Shown here: positions 48,934-57,685 of the stretch, piece by piece
Position numbering within the stretch: position 1 is the first letter of the stretch
Layout: each line of letters opens with the position of its first letter
DNA from: Mycobacterium fragae
Lineage (GTDB): Bacteria > Actinomycetota > Actinomycetes > Mycobacteriales > Mycobacteriaceae
Direction of reading: 5' to 3'
Assembly (NCBI RefSeq): GCF_002102185.1
Contig: NZ_LQOW01000024.1
Coordinates: 310,001 to 374,000 of the forward strand
DNA length: 64,000 bases
The notes under the pieces: model-generated
Told to the model about the DNA's origin: nothing
The model's input: the letters and a program-made list of their open reading frames with translations, nothing else
Database searches by the model: none
Position numbers and translations under genes: made by a program

Positions 48934-51723
48934 ATGGCTGACGTAAATCCGCACGCGTACAACACCGCATGGCAGTTCCGCGCCGATGCCTGGTGTCGGC
49001 TGGAAGAAGCGAGCAGGCGGCTCTCGACCGCCGCGGCCCGCGGAACTGATCTTTCGCAGCTCGTCGAGTTGGTCGACGGGCTGCTATCGCAGTTGCGACC
49101 ATTCGAGCGCTACTGGGCGTTCCCGGGCATTTACGTCTTCAATCAGACGCACCGCCTTTTCGCCACTGGCGCGTACGAGATTTTCGGCAGGGCAGTGTCG
49201 AAGATCAACCGGGCGCTGGTCACCGAGTCTTACCGCAGTGGGGTGATGGTCTCTCCATTGGAGAGTGATACCGGGGCGCTCGGCGCGGAAGAGGGCGCCC
49301 TGGAGGTGCTCGGTCTGCACCGGTCGGCCCGTCCGTACTTCGAGCTGCTGATCGTCGCGACGATGACCGAGGCGCAGGAACGCGCACTGCGCAAGGAGAT
49401 TCACAGCCGTCGCCGCCCGGATGATGCCTTCGTCTACGAAATCGTCGTCGTCGGAAGCGGCGACGAGGCGGTGATCGCAGCACGGCTCAACGCAAGCGTG
49501 CAGGCGTGCGCGATAACGCGGCGATTCGCTCATCGCTCGCGTCGGGACCTGTCGGCCTTGTCGCACTTCGTCGACGCGCAGATCGCTGAGGACCTCGCCG
49601 AGCATTCACCGGAGGAGCGGGCAGCGATCCTGGCCTGCGCCATCAAGGACAGCCGCCCCGAGATCGACATGTATCTGATCACCGAACTCGAGGTAGAAGA
49701 TGTCGCCGCCCGGCTCGGGCACCACTTCCGGCGGGTCTTCCACGGCGGCGAGGCCGGGCTCGATCAGCACCTGTCGCTGCTGGAAGGCATCGCCGCGCGC
49801 TACCGGACCCCGTTCTTCTCTGCGCTGCGCGAATACAGTCACCGCCCGACTGGCGTCTTCCACGCATTGCCGATCTCTCAGGGCAAGTCGATCGTCGGCT
49901 CCCACTGGATCTCCGACATGATCGACTTCTACGGTCTCGAGGTGTTCCTGGCGGAGACCTCGGCCACCTGCGGCGGACTGGACTCGCTGCTGGAGCCCAC
50001 CGGCCCGCTGCGGGAGGCGCAGGCGTTGGCGGCCAAGACATTCGGGTCGCGGCACACCTTCTTCGTCACCAACGGCACCTCGACCGCCAACAAGATCGTC
50101 GAACAGGCGCTGGTGGCGCCCGGCGACATCGTGCTGGTCGACCGCAACTGCCACCAATCCCACCACTATGGGCTGATGATGGCCGGCGCCCAGGTCACCT
50201 ACCTGGACGCCTACCCGCTCAACCAGTATTCGATGTACGGCGCGGTTCCGCTGCGCGAGATCAAGTCGCGGCTACTGGCCTTGCGGGCCGCCGGAAAGCT
50301 GGACCGGGTCAAGCTGTTGACGCTGACCAACTGCACCTTCGACGGCATCGTCTACGACGTCGAACGCGTAATGGAAGAATGTCTGGCGATCAAGCCCGAT
50401 CTGGTATTCCTTTGGGACGAAGCATGGTTCGCGTTCGCCCGGTTCCATCACGTGTATCGCAAGCGCACCGCGATGCACGCGGCGCGGGCGATCCGCGAGC
50501 GGCTGCGCTCACCGGAGTATCGCCAGGCCTATCTGGACTACGCCAAACAGATGGCCGGCGCCGACGACGAGACCTTGCTGAACGCGCGCCTGCTGCCCGA
50601 CCCGGCCGGTGCCCGGGTGCGGGTCTATGCGACGCAGTCCACCCATAAGACGCTCACTTCGCTGCGGCAGGGATCGATGATCCATGTCTACGACCAGGAT
50701 TTCGATCAGAAGGTGGAAGAGCCCTTCCACGAGGCGTACATGGCGCACACCTCCACCTCGCCGAACTATCAGGTGCTCGCCTCGCTGGACATCGGACGCC
50801 GGCAGGCCGACCTGGAAGGCGTCGAGCTGGTGCAAAAGCAGGTCGAAAACGCCATGCAGCTGCGCGACGCGATCGACAAGCACCCGCTGCTGAGCAAGTA
50901 CATGCACTGCCTGTCGACAGCGGAGATGATTCCGGATCAGTTCCGGCCCTCCCACCTCGACCAGCCGCTGCGTACTGGACTGCGCAACATGGCCACGGCG
51001 TGGGAGCAAGACGAGTTCGTCCTCGATCCCAGCCGCATCACGCTCTATATCGGCGGCACCGGCATCGATGGCGACACCTTCAAACGCGCTCAGTTGATGG
51101 ACCGCTACGGTGTCCAGATCAACAAGACCTCGCGGAATACCGTGCTGTTCATGACCAACATCGGCACCACCCGCAGTTCGGTCGCCTACCTGGTCGAAGT
51201 CTTGGTCAACCTCGCCCAGGAACTCGATGACAAGATCGCCGACATGAGCCTGACCGATCGCGCCCATCATGAGCGGGCCGTGCTGCGGCTGACCAGCCCG
51301 TCGGCGCCGCTGCCGGACTTCAGCGGATTCCATTCGTGCTTCCTCGAACACGACGGAGGCAACGGGACCTCCACGCCGGATGGCGATGTGCGACGGGCAT
51401 TTTACCTGGGCTATGACGACACGTTCTGCGAATACCTGGCGGCCGACGAGGTGGAAGAGCGGATGGAGTCCGGGCAGCAGGTGGTCTCGGCCACCTTCGT
51501 CACCCCGTATCCGCCGGGGTTCCCGATTCTGGTGCCCGGGCAAGTCTTCAGCCGGCAGATCCTGGCGTTCATCCAGGCGCTGGATACCAGCGAAATCCAC
51601 GGATACAAGCCACATCTCGGGTTCCGGGTATTCACCGCGAAGGCGATGGAAATGGCCGAGGCGAGTGTGCGGCCGTGGAGCCGGCTGGGCAAGGTCAGCG
51701 CGTCCGCCGCTGAAATCGCTTGA
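48934..51723 (+). CDS. Large PLP-dependent Orn/Lys/Arg-type decarboxylase (Rv2531c-like)
   Basis: 929 residues; resembles M. tuberculosis Rv2531c (947 residues), which lies elsewhere in that genome. Residues 1-250 are a wing/receiver-like N-terminal domain. The fold-type I catalytic domain follows: FFVTNGTSTANKIV, DRNCHQSHHYGLMMAGA, FLWDEAWFAF, and the PLP lysine Lys572 in STHKTLTSLRQ. The C-terminal domain closes with VTPYPPGFPILVPGQVFSRQI. It should decarboxylate a basic amino acid to a polyamine-type product; the exact substrate is uncertain. ndhA follows 10 bp later and may be co-transcribed. Confidence 0.9.
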   Translation: MADVNPHAYNTAWQFRADAWCRLEEASRRLSTAAARGTDLSQLVELVDGLLSQLRPFERYWAFPGIYVFNQTHRLFATGAYEIFGRAVSKINRALVTESYRSGVMVSPLESDTGALGAEEGALEVLGLHRSARPYFELLIVATMTEAQERALRKEIHSRRRPDDAFVYEIVVVGSGDEAVIAARLNASVQACAITRRFAHRSRRDLSALSHFVDAQIAEDLAEHSPEERAAILACAIKDSRPEIDMYLITELEVEDVAARLGHHFRRVFHGGEAGLDQHLSLLEGIAARYRTPFFSALREYSHRPTGVFHALPISQGKSIVGSHWISDMIDFYGLEVFLAETSATCGGLDSLLEPTGPLREAQALAAKTFGSRHTFFVTNGTSTANKIVEQALVAPGDIVLVDRNCHQSHHYGLMMAGAQVTYLDAYPLNQYSMYGAVPLREIKSRLLALRAAGKLDRVKLLTLTNCTFDGIVYDVERVMEECLAIKPDLVFLWDEAWFAFARFHHVYRKRTAMHAARAIRERLRSPEYRQAYLDYAKQMAGADDETLLNARLLPDPAGARVRVYATQSTHKTLTSLRQGSMIHVYDQDFDQKVEEPFHEAYMAHTSTSPNYQVLASLDIGRRQADLEGVELVQKQVENAMQLRDAIDKHPLLSKYMHCLSTAEMIPDQFRPSHLDQPLRTGLRNMATAWEQDEFVLDPSRITLYIGGTGIDGDTFKRAQLMDRYGVQINKTSRNTVLFMTNIGTTRSSVAYLVEVLVNLAQELDDKIADMSLTDRAHHERAVLRLTSPSAPLPDFSGFHSCFLEHDGGNGTSTPDGDVRRAFYLGYDDTFCEYLAADEVEERMESGQQVVSATFVTPYPPGFPILVPGQVFSRQILAFIQALDTSEIHGYKPHLGFRVFTAKAMEMAEASVRPWSRLGKVSASAAEIA

Positions 51724-51733
51724 GAGGATGAGC

Positions 51734-53125
51734 ATGCCGGCTGTCGAGCAACGTCATCGCGTCGTCATCATCGGATCCGGATTCGGCGGGCTCTACGCGG
51801 CCAAGGCGTTGAAGCGAGCTGACGTCGACGTCACCCTGATCTCGAAGACCACCAACCATCTGTTCCAGCCGCTGTTGTATCAGGTGGCCACAGGCATCCT
51901 GTCCGAAGGCGAAATCGCTCCGACCACAAGGCTGATTCTGCGCAAACAGAGAAACACTCGGGTGCTGCTCGGCGAGGTCGAAGGGATCGACCTCAACGCG
52001 AAGACGGTGACATCGAAGCTGATGGACATGCACACGGTGACCCCGTATGACAGCCTCATCGTCGCCGCGGGGGCGCAGCAGTCGTATTTCGGCAACGACG
52101 AGTTCGCCACCTGGGCACCGGGAATGAAGACCATCGACGACGCGCTGGAGCTGCGCGGCCGGATCTTGGGCGCATTCGAGGCGGCGGAGGTCACCACCGA
52201 CCCCGCGGAGCGGGAACGCCGGCTGACGTTTGTGGTCGTCGGTGCTGGGCCGACAGGTGTCGAGGTGGCCGGCCAGATCGTCGAGCTGGCCGAGCGCACC
52301 CTGGCCGGGGCGTTTCGGACGATCAAGCCCAGCGACTGCCGGGTGATCCTGCTCGACGCCGCGCCCGCTGTGTTACCGCCGATGGGCGAGAAGCTGGGTC
52401 TGAAAGCACAGCGCCGGCTGGAGAAGATGGACGTCGAGATCCAACTCAACGCGATGGTGACCAACGTCGACTACAAGGGCATCACCGTCAAGGACAAACA
52501 CGGCGCCGAACGACGTATTGAATGCGCCTGCAAGGTGTGGGCCGCCGGTGTGCAGGCCAGCCCGCTGGGCAAGCTCATCGCCGAACAGTCCGATGGCACC
52601 GAAACCGACCGAGCGGGAAGGGTTTTGGTGGAGCCAGACCTCACCGTCAAGGGCTACCCATACGTGTTCGTCATCGGCGATCTGATGGCGGTACCCGGAG
52701 TGCCCGGGATGGCGCAGGGCGCGATCCAGGGTGCGCACTATGCAACCAAGCTTATCAAGCGCTCACTGAAGGGCCGCGACGAGCCCGCCGACCGTGACCC
52801 GTTCAAGTACTTCAACAAGGGCAGCATGTCGACGATCTCGCGATTCAGCGCCGTCGCGCAGATCGGCAAGCTCGAGTTCGGCGGCTTTATCGCCTGGCTG
52901 GCCTGGCTGGTGCTACACCTGTACTACCTCGTCGGCTTCAAGAACCGCTTCACCACGGTGATCGCTTGGTTCATCACGTTTTTGGGCCACCGCCGCGGCC
53001 AGATGGCGATCACCAGCCAGATGATCTACGCGCGGCTCGCGATGAGCCAGCTGCAAGCGCAGACGCAGGAAGCGCTGGCGGCGGCCGAACAAGCCGAACA
53101 CGCCGAACAGCAGGCAACCGGGTAG
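51734..53125 (+). CDS. ndhA: Type II NADH dehydrogenase NdhA
   Basis: 463 residues from ATG 51734, spaced six bases from GAGAGG; an ATG six bases earlier is in frame. M. tuberculosis NdhA (Rv0392c) is 470. FAD motif VVIIGSGFGGLYAAKAL, NADH motif FVVVGAGPTGVEVAGQIVEL, quinone-site region AQGAIQGAHYATKLI, and a membrane-associating C-terminus with WLAWLVLHLYYLVGF. It passes electrons from NADH to menaquinone without pumping protons. It keeps its M. tuberculosis neighbourhood with metZ. Confidence 0.95.
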   Translation: MPAVEQRHRVVIIGSGFGGLYAAKALKRADVDVTLISKTTNHLFQPLLYQVATGILSEGEIAPTTRLILRKQRNTRVLLGEVEGIDLNAKTVTSKLMDMHTVTPYDSLIVAAGAQQSYFGNDEFATWAPGMKTIDDALELRGRILGAFEAAEVTTDPAERERRLTFVVVGAGPTGVEVAGQIVELAERTLAGAFRTIKPSDCRVILLDAAPAVLPPMGEKLGLKAQRRLEKMDVEIQLNAMVTNVDYKGITVKDKHGAERRIECACKVWAAGVQASPLGKLIAEQSDGTETDRAGRVLVEPDLTVKGYPYVFVIGDLMAVPGVPGMAQGAIQGAHYATKLIKRSLKGRDEPADRDPFKYFNKGSMSTISRFSAVAQIGKLEFGGFIAWLAWLVLHLYYLVGFKNRFTTVIAWFITFLGHRRGQMAITSQMIYARLAMSQLQAQTQEALAAAEQAEHAEQQATG

Positions 53126-53129
53126 GACG

Positions 53130-54284
53130 CTAGCCGGCCGTCGAGCCGCTCAGCGTCCGGATTGTTTGAATCTCGCTGCCCTGATAGGGCCGTCCGTCGG
53201 GTCGCAACAGGTCGTGAAACCACGGCTTCGGAATCGTCGTGTAAGGGTGATCCCATGAGTCCCACGGGAAGTAGGTCTGCGTCTTGCCCGCGACCAAACC
53301 CCAGTTGACCGCACTGACGTTGTGCCGTCTGGCAATTGGCAGGATTCCGTCAACCGTGCTGCCCATGGACCGGGCCATGTATTCGGTGCACAGGATCGGC
53401 CGACCCTGTGGGGCAAGCTCGGCGATGCGCGACTCGAAGTTCGCGGGCGCGTCGTAGCAGTGGAAGGTGATCACGTCGGAGTTGTCCAGCTGAATGGCGC
53501 TGATTGCGTTGCGGCGTGCCGGATCTGCCCACTCGCCGTCCCACACGCCGCTCGTCAGCGGTTGACGGGCATCAACCGAACGCGCCCACGCGAACACCTG
53601 GGGCAGCAGCTCCGTGACACGTTCCAGCTTGTCCGGTCTTTCGACGTCGCTGTACTGGCGCGCCGGATTGTCCGGTTCATTCCATAGATCCCAACCCAAT
53701 ACGCGATCGTCATTGCGGAACTGGCCCATGACGCCGGTGACATAGTCGTGCAGAGTGCGGGTGTAGCGACGGTCGTCGATGCGTTCGGCGCCGGGGCTTT
53801 GCACCCAACCGGAGTTGTGGATTCCGGGCCTCGGCGCGCGCTGCCGCCCCGCTCTTGGCAGCGGGTCCCAACACGAGTCGAACAAGACGAACAGTGGCTT
53901 GATGCGGTGGCGCGCCGCGATGCCGACGAATTGCGCAAGCCGGGCTTGGAAGCCCCGAGAATCCTGGGCCCACAGCTGATCGTGCAAAAAGACCCGCACC
54001 GTGTTGAGGCCGTGAAACCGCGCCCAACCCAGTTCCGTATCGATGCGCCGGGGGTCATAGCTGCCGGGCTGGAACATCTCGAGCTGGTTGATGGCATTCG
54101 AGGTGATGTAGTTGGCGCCGACTCGCCAACCTTGCGCTTGATACCAGCTATTGGCGCGGTCCGGTGACCACCGACTGGGCTCGCCTGAGGCACGCGGTGG
54201 TTCCGCGGCGCCACGAGGCGATTGTGCCAAAGCCGAGCCTGCTGCCAGCAGCAACGGGAGCTTCAACACCGTTCGGCGATACAC
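53130..54284 (-). CDS. Exported GH5-like glycoside hydrolase
   Basis: 384 residues from GTG 54284 (TTG 54287 is the next candidate). The N-terminus VYRRTVLKLPLLLAAGSALA is a short signal with an Arg pair, Tat- or Sec-type, so the enzyme is exported. The catalytic barrel resembles family 5 (beta-mannanase/cellulase-like): WDLWNEPDN carries the acid/base Glu, and ILCTEYMARS the nucleophile Glu. Other barrel motifs are HGLNTVRVFLHDQLW and FVLFDSCWDP. The substrate is probably a beta-linked glycan. TATGGT six bases before the GTG marks a leaderless promoter. Confidence 0.87.
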   Translation of the reverse strand: MYRRTVLKLPLLLAAGSALAQSPRGAAEPPRASGEPSRWSPDRANSWYQAQGWRVGANYITSNAINQLEMFQPGSYDPRRIDTELGWARFHGLNTVRVFLHDQLWAQDSRGFQARLAQFVGIAARHRIKPLFVLFDSCWDPLPRAGRQRAPRPGIHNSGWVQSPGAERIDDRRYTRTLHDYVTGVMGQFRNDDRVLGWDLWNEPDNPARQYSDVERPDKLERVTELLPQVFAWARSVDARQPLTSGVWDGEWADPARRNAISAIQLDNSDVITFHCYDAPANFESRIAELAPQGRPILCTEYMARSMGSTVDGILPIARRHNVSAVNWGLVAGKTQTYFPWDSWDHPYTTIPKPWFHDLLRPDGRPYQGSEIQTIRTLSGSTAG

Positions 54285-54290
54285 CAACTG

Positions 54291-54296
54291 ACCATA
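54291..54296 (-). promoter_or_regulatory. -10 box of the leaderless glycoside hydrolase gene
   Basis: TATGGT on the minus strand, then CAGTTG, then GTG at 54284. The rest of 54297-54461 shows no further feature. Confidence 0.45.
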
Positions 54297-54461
54297 ATTT
54301 GCGCAAGGTCATGTCCCCGGTATTTGCTGGGCGCGTCGCGCTGAGTTGTTACGCAGCGACCCGTTATCTCGCTGTTATCCGGGGCGCCGGCCGAACAGGC
54401 GCGCTCGCGAAACGTTCTGTGCCGCAGCTGGTTCCCTGCTTTCACCCGCGTCTCGGTGCGG

Positions 54462-55784
54462 CTATTCGCCGGCCAAGATGCGGTACTGCGCAGAGATCTG
54501 CTGCTTGACGTCCTTTTCCTGGTCGGAGACGGCAACGAAGGCATACCGGCCCGCCTGCGCGATGCACTTGAAGCGCCACCAAGATTGGGTGACGGTCGTT
54601 AGGTCGGTCGCGGGTCCCGGCGTCCACCCCGCGCGGTTGAAACATTCGGCTCCCGGGAAGCCAGGTACTCCGGTCGCGGTTGATTTGACGTCCAACAAGG
54701 CGTTTGTCTCGGCCGTGAATTGGTCAACCACGCGGGTTGCTGCCGCGGCATCACGGGCTTGGTAGACCGTGGTCAGCCGCTGAGACACCCAGTCGATGCC
54801 CGCGGCGGTGAACAGGGCGGCCGCTTTAACGGGGTCGTACTCGAAATGCAGCCAAGCATCCGGCTGCCACACCCCTTCGCTCCAGGGCCCACGGTCGTCC
54901 GCTGCCCAGAGGGTGCGGGCCGCCAGTTGGCCCGACGGATCTCGTGGTAGCTCAGCCATTTTCGCTGGCTCCGTGGGCACAAACTGGTCGATCATGGCTT
55001 CTTGCTTGATCAGCGCATCGACGACGGTGGTACACGCGACGTCAGTGGTCCCCGCGATGACAAATTGATAAAGGACATATGACCCGTGGGCGGTGAAGGT
55101 GCGCAGTACCCCACGACCATCGGTGGAAGCGGATGCTGCGAACTCAGGGTGGACAGGGTTCGAGGAGACCTCGGCGCACGCTTCGGGCCGCCACTCGGCA
55201 TCGAGTGGTTGACGAAGGGCGGTTGGCCGAGGAAACCACGACACCGGCTCTAGTTGGGTGGATGGGCTAACCCCCGCCATGTCACGAGCCGCTGCCGCGG
55301 CCGAATCCGGGTCGGGGAACCGCATGACGGCGTTTTGCAATCTCCGAACTATGCCAGTGCCCACCCGGCCAGTGGTAAGCCCTGCGACGAAATGATGGGT
55401 CACGCCGATATCGACGAACTGTTGTACGCCAGGCCACATTGAAAGCGGATAGGCCAACGCTGCGCCCAGGTTACCGGGTGTCGCGAGCGGTGAGGTGGCG
55501 AAATGGTCCTGCTGCACCAATGTCGCGTCAACCTGCCAGGGACCTAACACATATTGAGCCATGCGCCGCGCTTCCACAACGGCGGCCGCGGTTGGATCAC
55601 GACCGGCATTGCCGGGCGGCGGACCCGCCGTGGTGGGATAACTACCGGTGTCCATCAGCGCGACGATCGCATCGTTGGGGTTCGTCGGCGCCCTCACCGC
55701 CAGTCCGCCCGTAGTCTCTGTGCAGCCCGCTAGCGTCGCCACAGATACGGCGACCGCCACCGCGCTCAGCAGCCGAACCGTCAT
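54462..55784 (-). CDS. Putative lipoprotein, DUF7373-like
   Basis: 440 residues from ATG 55784. The signal ends VATLAGC (Cys21), a lipobox, so the protein is anchored to the outer face of the membrane. The mature region is a two-fold arrangement with Pro/Trp-rich stretches (GSYPTTAGPPPGNAG, WFPRPTALRQPL, DAWLHFEYDPVKAAALF) and several Cys likely in disulfides. It resembles the DUF7373 family of mycobacterial lipoproteins with unknown function. It lies 18 bp after metZ on the same strand and may be transcribed separately. Confidence 0.75.
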   Translation of the reverse strand: MTVRLLSAVAVAVSVATLAGCTETTGGLAVRAPTNPNDAIVALMDTGSYPTTAGPPPGNAGRDPTAAAVVEARRMAQYVLGPWQVDATLVQQDHFATSPLATPGNLGAALAYPLSMWPGVQQFVDIGVTHHFVAGLTTGRVGTGIVRRLQNAVMRFPDPDSAAAAARDMAGVSPSTQLEPVSWFPRPTALRQPLDAEWRPEACAEVSSNPVHPEFAASASTDGRGVLRTFTAHGSYVLYQFVIAGTTDVACTTVVDALIKQEAMIDQFVPTEPAKMAELPRDPSGQLAARTLWAADDRGPWSEGVWQPDAWLHFEYDPVKAAALFTAAGIDWVSQRLTTVYQARDAAAATRVVDQFTAETNALLDVKSTATGVPGFPGAECFNRAGWTPGPATDLTTVTQSWWRFKCIAQAGRYAFVAVSDQEKDVKQQISAQYRILAGE

Positions 55785-55802
55785 GCTTTGGAAGAGCCTC
55801 TG

Positions 55803-57023
55803 CTAACGCAGCGCCTGGTCGAGATCGGCGATCAGATCGTCGGTGCTTTCCAGCCCGACCGACACCCGAACCACGCCGTCGCCCAGGCCGATCGCGGCCC
55901 GTCCATCTGGTCCCATTGCCCGGTGGGTGGTGGTCGCCGGGTGGGTGACAAGGGATTTCGCGTCGCCGAGATTGTTGGAGATGTCGATCAGCCGCAGGTT
56001 GTCCAGCACCTCGAACGCGCGCTTCTTGGCCGCGCTCTCGGGGACGTCGAGTTCGAAGGTGACGACGGTACCGCCGCCGGACATCTGTCGCTTGGCGAGG
56101 TCGTACTGGGGGTGCGACGGCAGGAGCGGGTAACGCACCCACCGCACCGCCGGATGGTCCTCGAGGAACTCGGCTATCCGGTGTGCCGAAGCATTGGCGT
56201 GCTCAACGCGAATCGCCAGCGTTTCGAGGCCCTTGAGCAGTACCCATGCGTTGAACGCGCTGATCGCAGGTCCGGTGTGCCGCATCAGTTTCTGCACCGG
56301 GCCGTCGATGTACTCCTTGTCACCGAGGATCGCCCCGCCAAGCACCCGGCCCTGGCCGTCCAGGTGCTTGGTACCGGAGTAGACCACCACGTCGACGCCG
56401 AGCGGAAAGCCCTGCTGCAGCAGTGGAGTGGCAAAGACGTTGTCCAACACCACTTTTGCACCGGCAGCGTGGGCGAGCTCGGTGACCGCGGCGATGTCGA
56501 CCAGCGATTGCATCGGGTTCGACGGCGTCTCGAAGAACACCGCCTGCGTCGGCACCGAGAGCGCCTTTTCCCACTGGGAGAGGTCGTCGCCGTCGACGAA
56601 GACTGTCTCAATCCCCCAGCGCGGCAAGATCTCGTCGCACACAACGAAACACGACCCGAACAGACTGCGCGCAGCAACCAGCCGATCACCGGCGCCCAAC
56701 AGGGCGCCCAGCGAGGTGAACACCGCCGCCATCCCGCTCGCGGTGGCGAACGCCGCGGGGGCGCCCTCGATCAAGCGCAATCGTTCCTCGAACATCGTGA
56801 TGGTCGGGTTGCCGTAGCGGGAGTACACATAGCGGTCCGTCTCGCCTGCGAACGCCTGCTCCGCGGCCGCCGCGGAGTCGTAGACATAGCCGGACGCCAA
56901 ATACATGGCTTCGGCGGTCTCGTCGAACTGCGACCGCATGATGCCGCCGCGCACACCGATGGTGGCCTGACCGACGCCGTCGGGCAGCGGTGCCGGTGTG
57001 CGGATCGAAGGCTTGTCGGTCAT
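55803..57023 (-). CDS. metZ: O-succinylhomoserine sulfhydrylase MetZ
   Basis: 406 residues, the length of M. tuberculosis MetZ (Rv0391). A Cys/Met-metabolism PLP enzyme: YSRYGNPTITMFEERL, SLFGSC, ETPSNPM, and the PLP lysine in YSGTKHLDGQGR. It forms homocysteine from O-succinylhomoserine and sulfide. ATG 57023 overlaps the rhodanese stop (ATGA), so a sulfur-transfer protein and a sulfhydrylase are made together behind a SAM-type riboswitch. Confidence 0.96.
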   Translation of the reverse strand: MTDKPSIRTPAPLPDGVGQATIGVRGGIMRSQFDETAEAMYLASGYVYDSAAAAEQAFAGETDRYVYSRYGNPTITMFEERLRLIEGAPAAFATASGMAAVFTSLGALLGAGDRLVAARSLFGSCFVVCDEILPRWGIETVFVDGDDLSQWEKALSVPTQAVFFETPSNPMQSLVDIAAVTELAHAAGAKVVLDNVFATPLLQQGFPLGVDVVVYSGTKHLDGQGRVLGGAILGDKEYIDGPVQKLMRHTGPAISAFNAWVLLKGLETLAIRVEHANASAHRIAEFLEDHPAVRWVRYPLLPSHPQYDLAKRQMSGGGTVVTFELDVPESAAKKRAFEVLDNLRLIDISNNLGDAKSLVTHPATTTHRAMGPDGRAAIGLGDGVVRVSVGLESTDDLIADLDQALR

Positions 57024-57451
57024 GACTGCTTCCAGGGCAATCCGATAGCCCGCCAGCCGACCCCGCCGCGGTGGCCCTCGTCATCGAGATGTCCTTCGAA
57101 ACCGTCCAGCACGTTGTAGGACGGCGCGATACCGGCCTCGGTGGCGGCCTCGGCCGCGCCGATAGAGCGGTTGCCGGATCGACACAGGAAAACCACCGGC
57201 CGGTCGTCGCGGGGCGGGACGTGGTCGATCAGTTCCGCGACGAAGTCGTCGTTGCGCGTCCCGTCGGTGCGGTTCCACTCGATGTAGACGACGTCACGCC
57301 CCAGGCTGGACAGGTCAGGCACGCCCACGAATCGCCATTCCGCGTCGGTGCGCACATCGACCAGCACCGCCTCGGGGTTCTCGCTGAGCAGCTTCCAGGC
57401 CTGCTCCGGCGTGATATCTCCTGCGTAGGCGCGTGTTTGCTCTGTGCACAT
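57020..57451 (-). CDS. Rhodanese-like sulfurtransferase (Rv0390-like)
   Basis: 143 residues from ATG 57451. A single rhodanese domain: ITPEQAWKLLSENPEAVLVDVRTDAEWRFVG and the active-site loop FLCRSGNRS with catalytic Cys90. It may deliver sulfane sulfur or sulfide to MetZ, as the 4-bp coupling suggests. M. tuberculosis has the same order Rv0389-Rv0390-metZ. Its 5' leader of about 185 bases carries the riboswitch and further hairpins. Confidence 0.93.
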   Translation of the reverse strand: MCTEQTRAYAGDITPEQAWKLLSENPEAVLVDVRTDAEWRFVGVPDLSSLGRDVVYIEWNRTDGTRNDDFVAELIDHVPPRDDRPVVFLCRSGNRSIGAAEAATEAGIAPSYNVLDGFEGHLDDEGHRGGVGWRAIGLPWKQS

Positions 57452-57557
57452 GCGTGTTTTACCTGGTCCGTGGACTCGCGAGAGGCATTGCAGTACTCCC
57501 GAAAGGTCGGGCCTCCACCGCAGGAGGCGCTCTTGTCGTCACCGGTTGGTGCCGGCC

Positions 57558-57636
57558 GCTTCGTCATCCGAGCCACCCACGAGCGTGGGGTTGGCGTGCC
57601 ATCAAGTCGGAGCTTGGCGATGGCATCTCATGAAGC
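57558..57636 (-). promoter_or_regulatory. Probable SAM-IV-class riboswitch controlling rhodanese–metZ
   Basis: On the minus strand the order is GCTTCATGAG, TGCCAT...ATGGCA (perfect P2 stem enclosing CAAG...CTTG), CGCCAACCCCAC and GTGGG (P3 stem), then GGATGACGAAGC closing P1 (TCAT/ATGA and GCTTC/GAAGC). This matches the SAM-IV (S-box-related) layout, including the CAAC(C) bulge, though GGCAACC is CGCCAACC here. Downstream, GCCTCC...GGAGGC and CCCG...CGGG hairpins (57522-57490) could be the expression platform before the ATG at 57451. Confidence 0.75.
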
Positions 57637-57642
57637 AGATCC

Positions 57643-57648
57643 AATCTA
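57643..57648 (-). promoter_or_regulatory. -10 box of the riboswitch transcript
   Basis: TAGATT on the minus strand; six bases later is the G at 57636 that begins the P1 stem. Transcription would therefore start on the first base of the riboswitch, within the 235-bp gap after purT. Confidence 0.6.
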
Positions 57649-57685
57649 CAACAGCTGAGCTACCAGGTGCCGACCGGCCTGTCGC

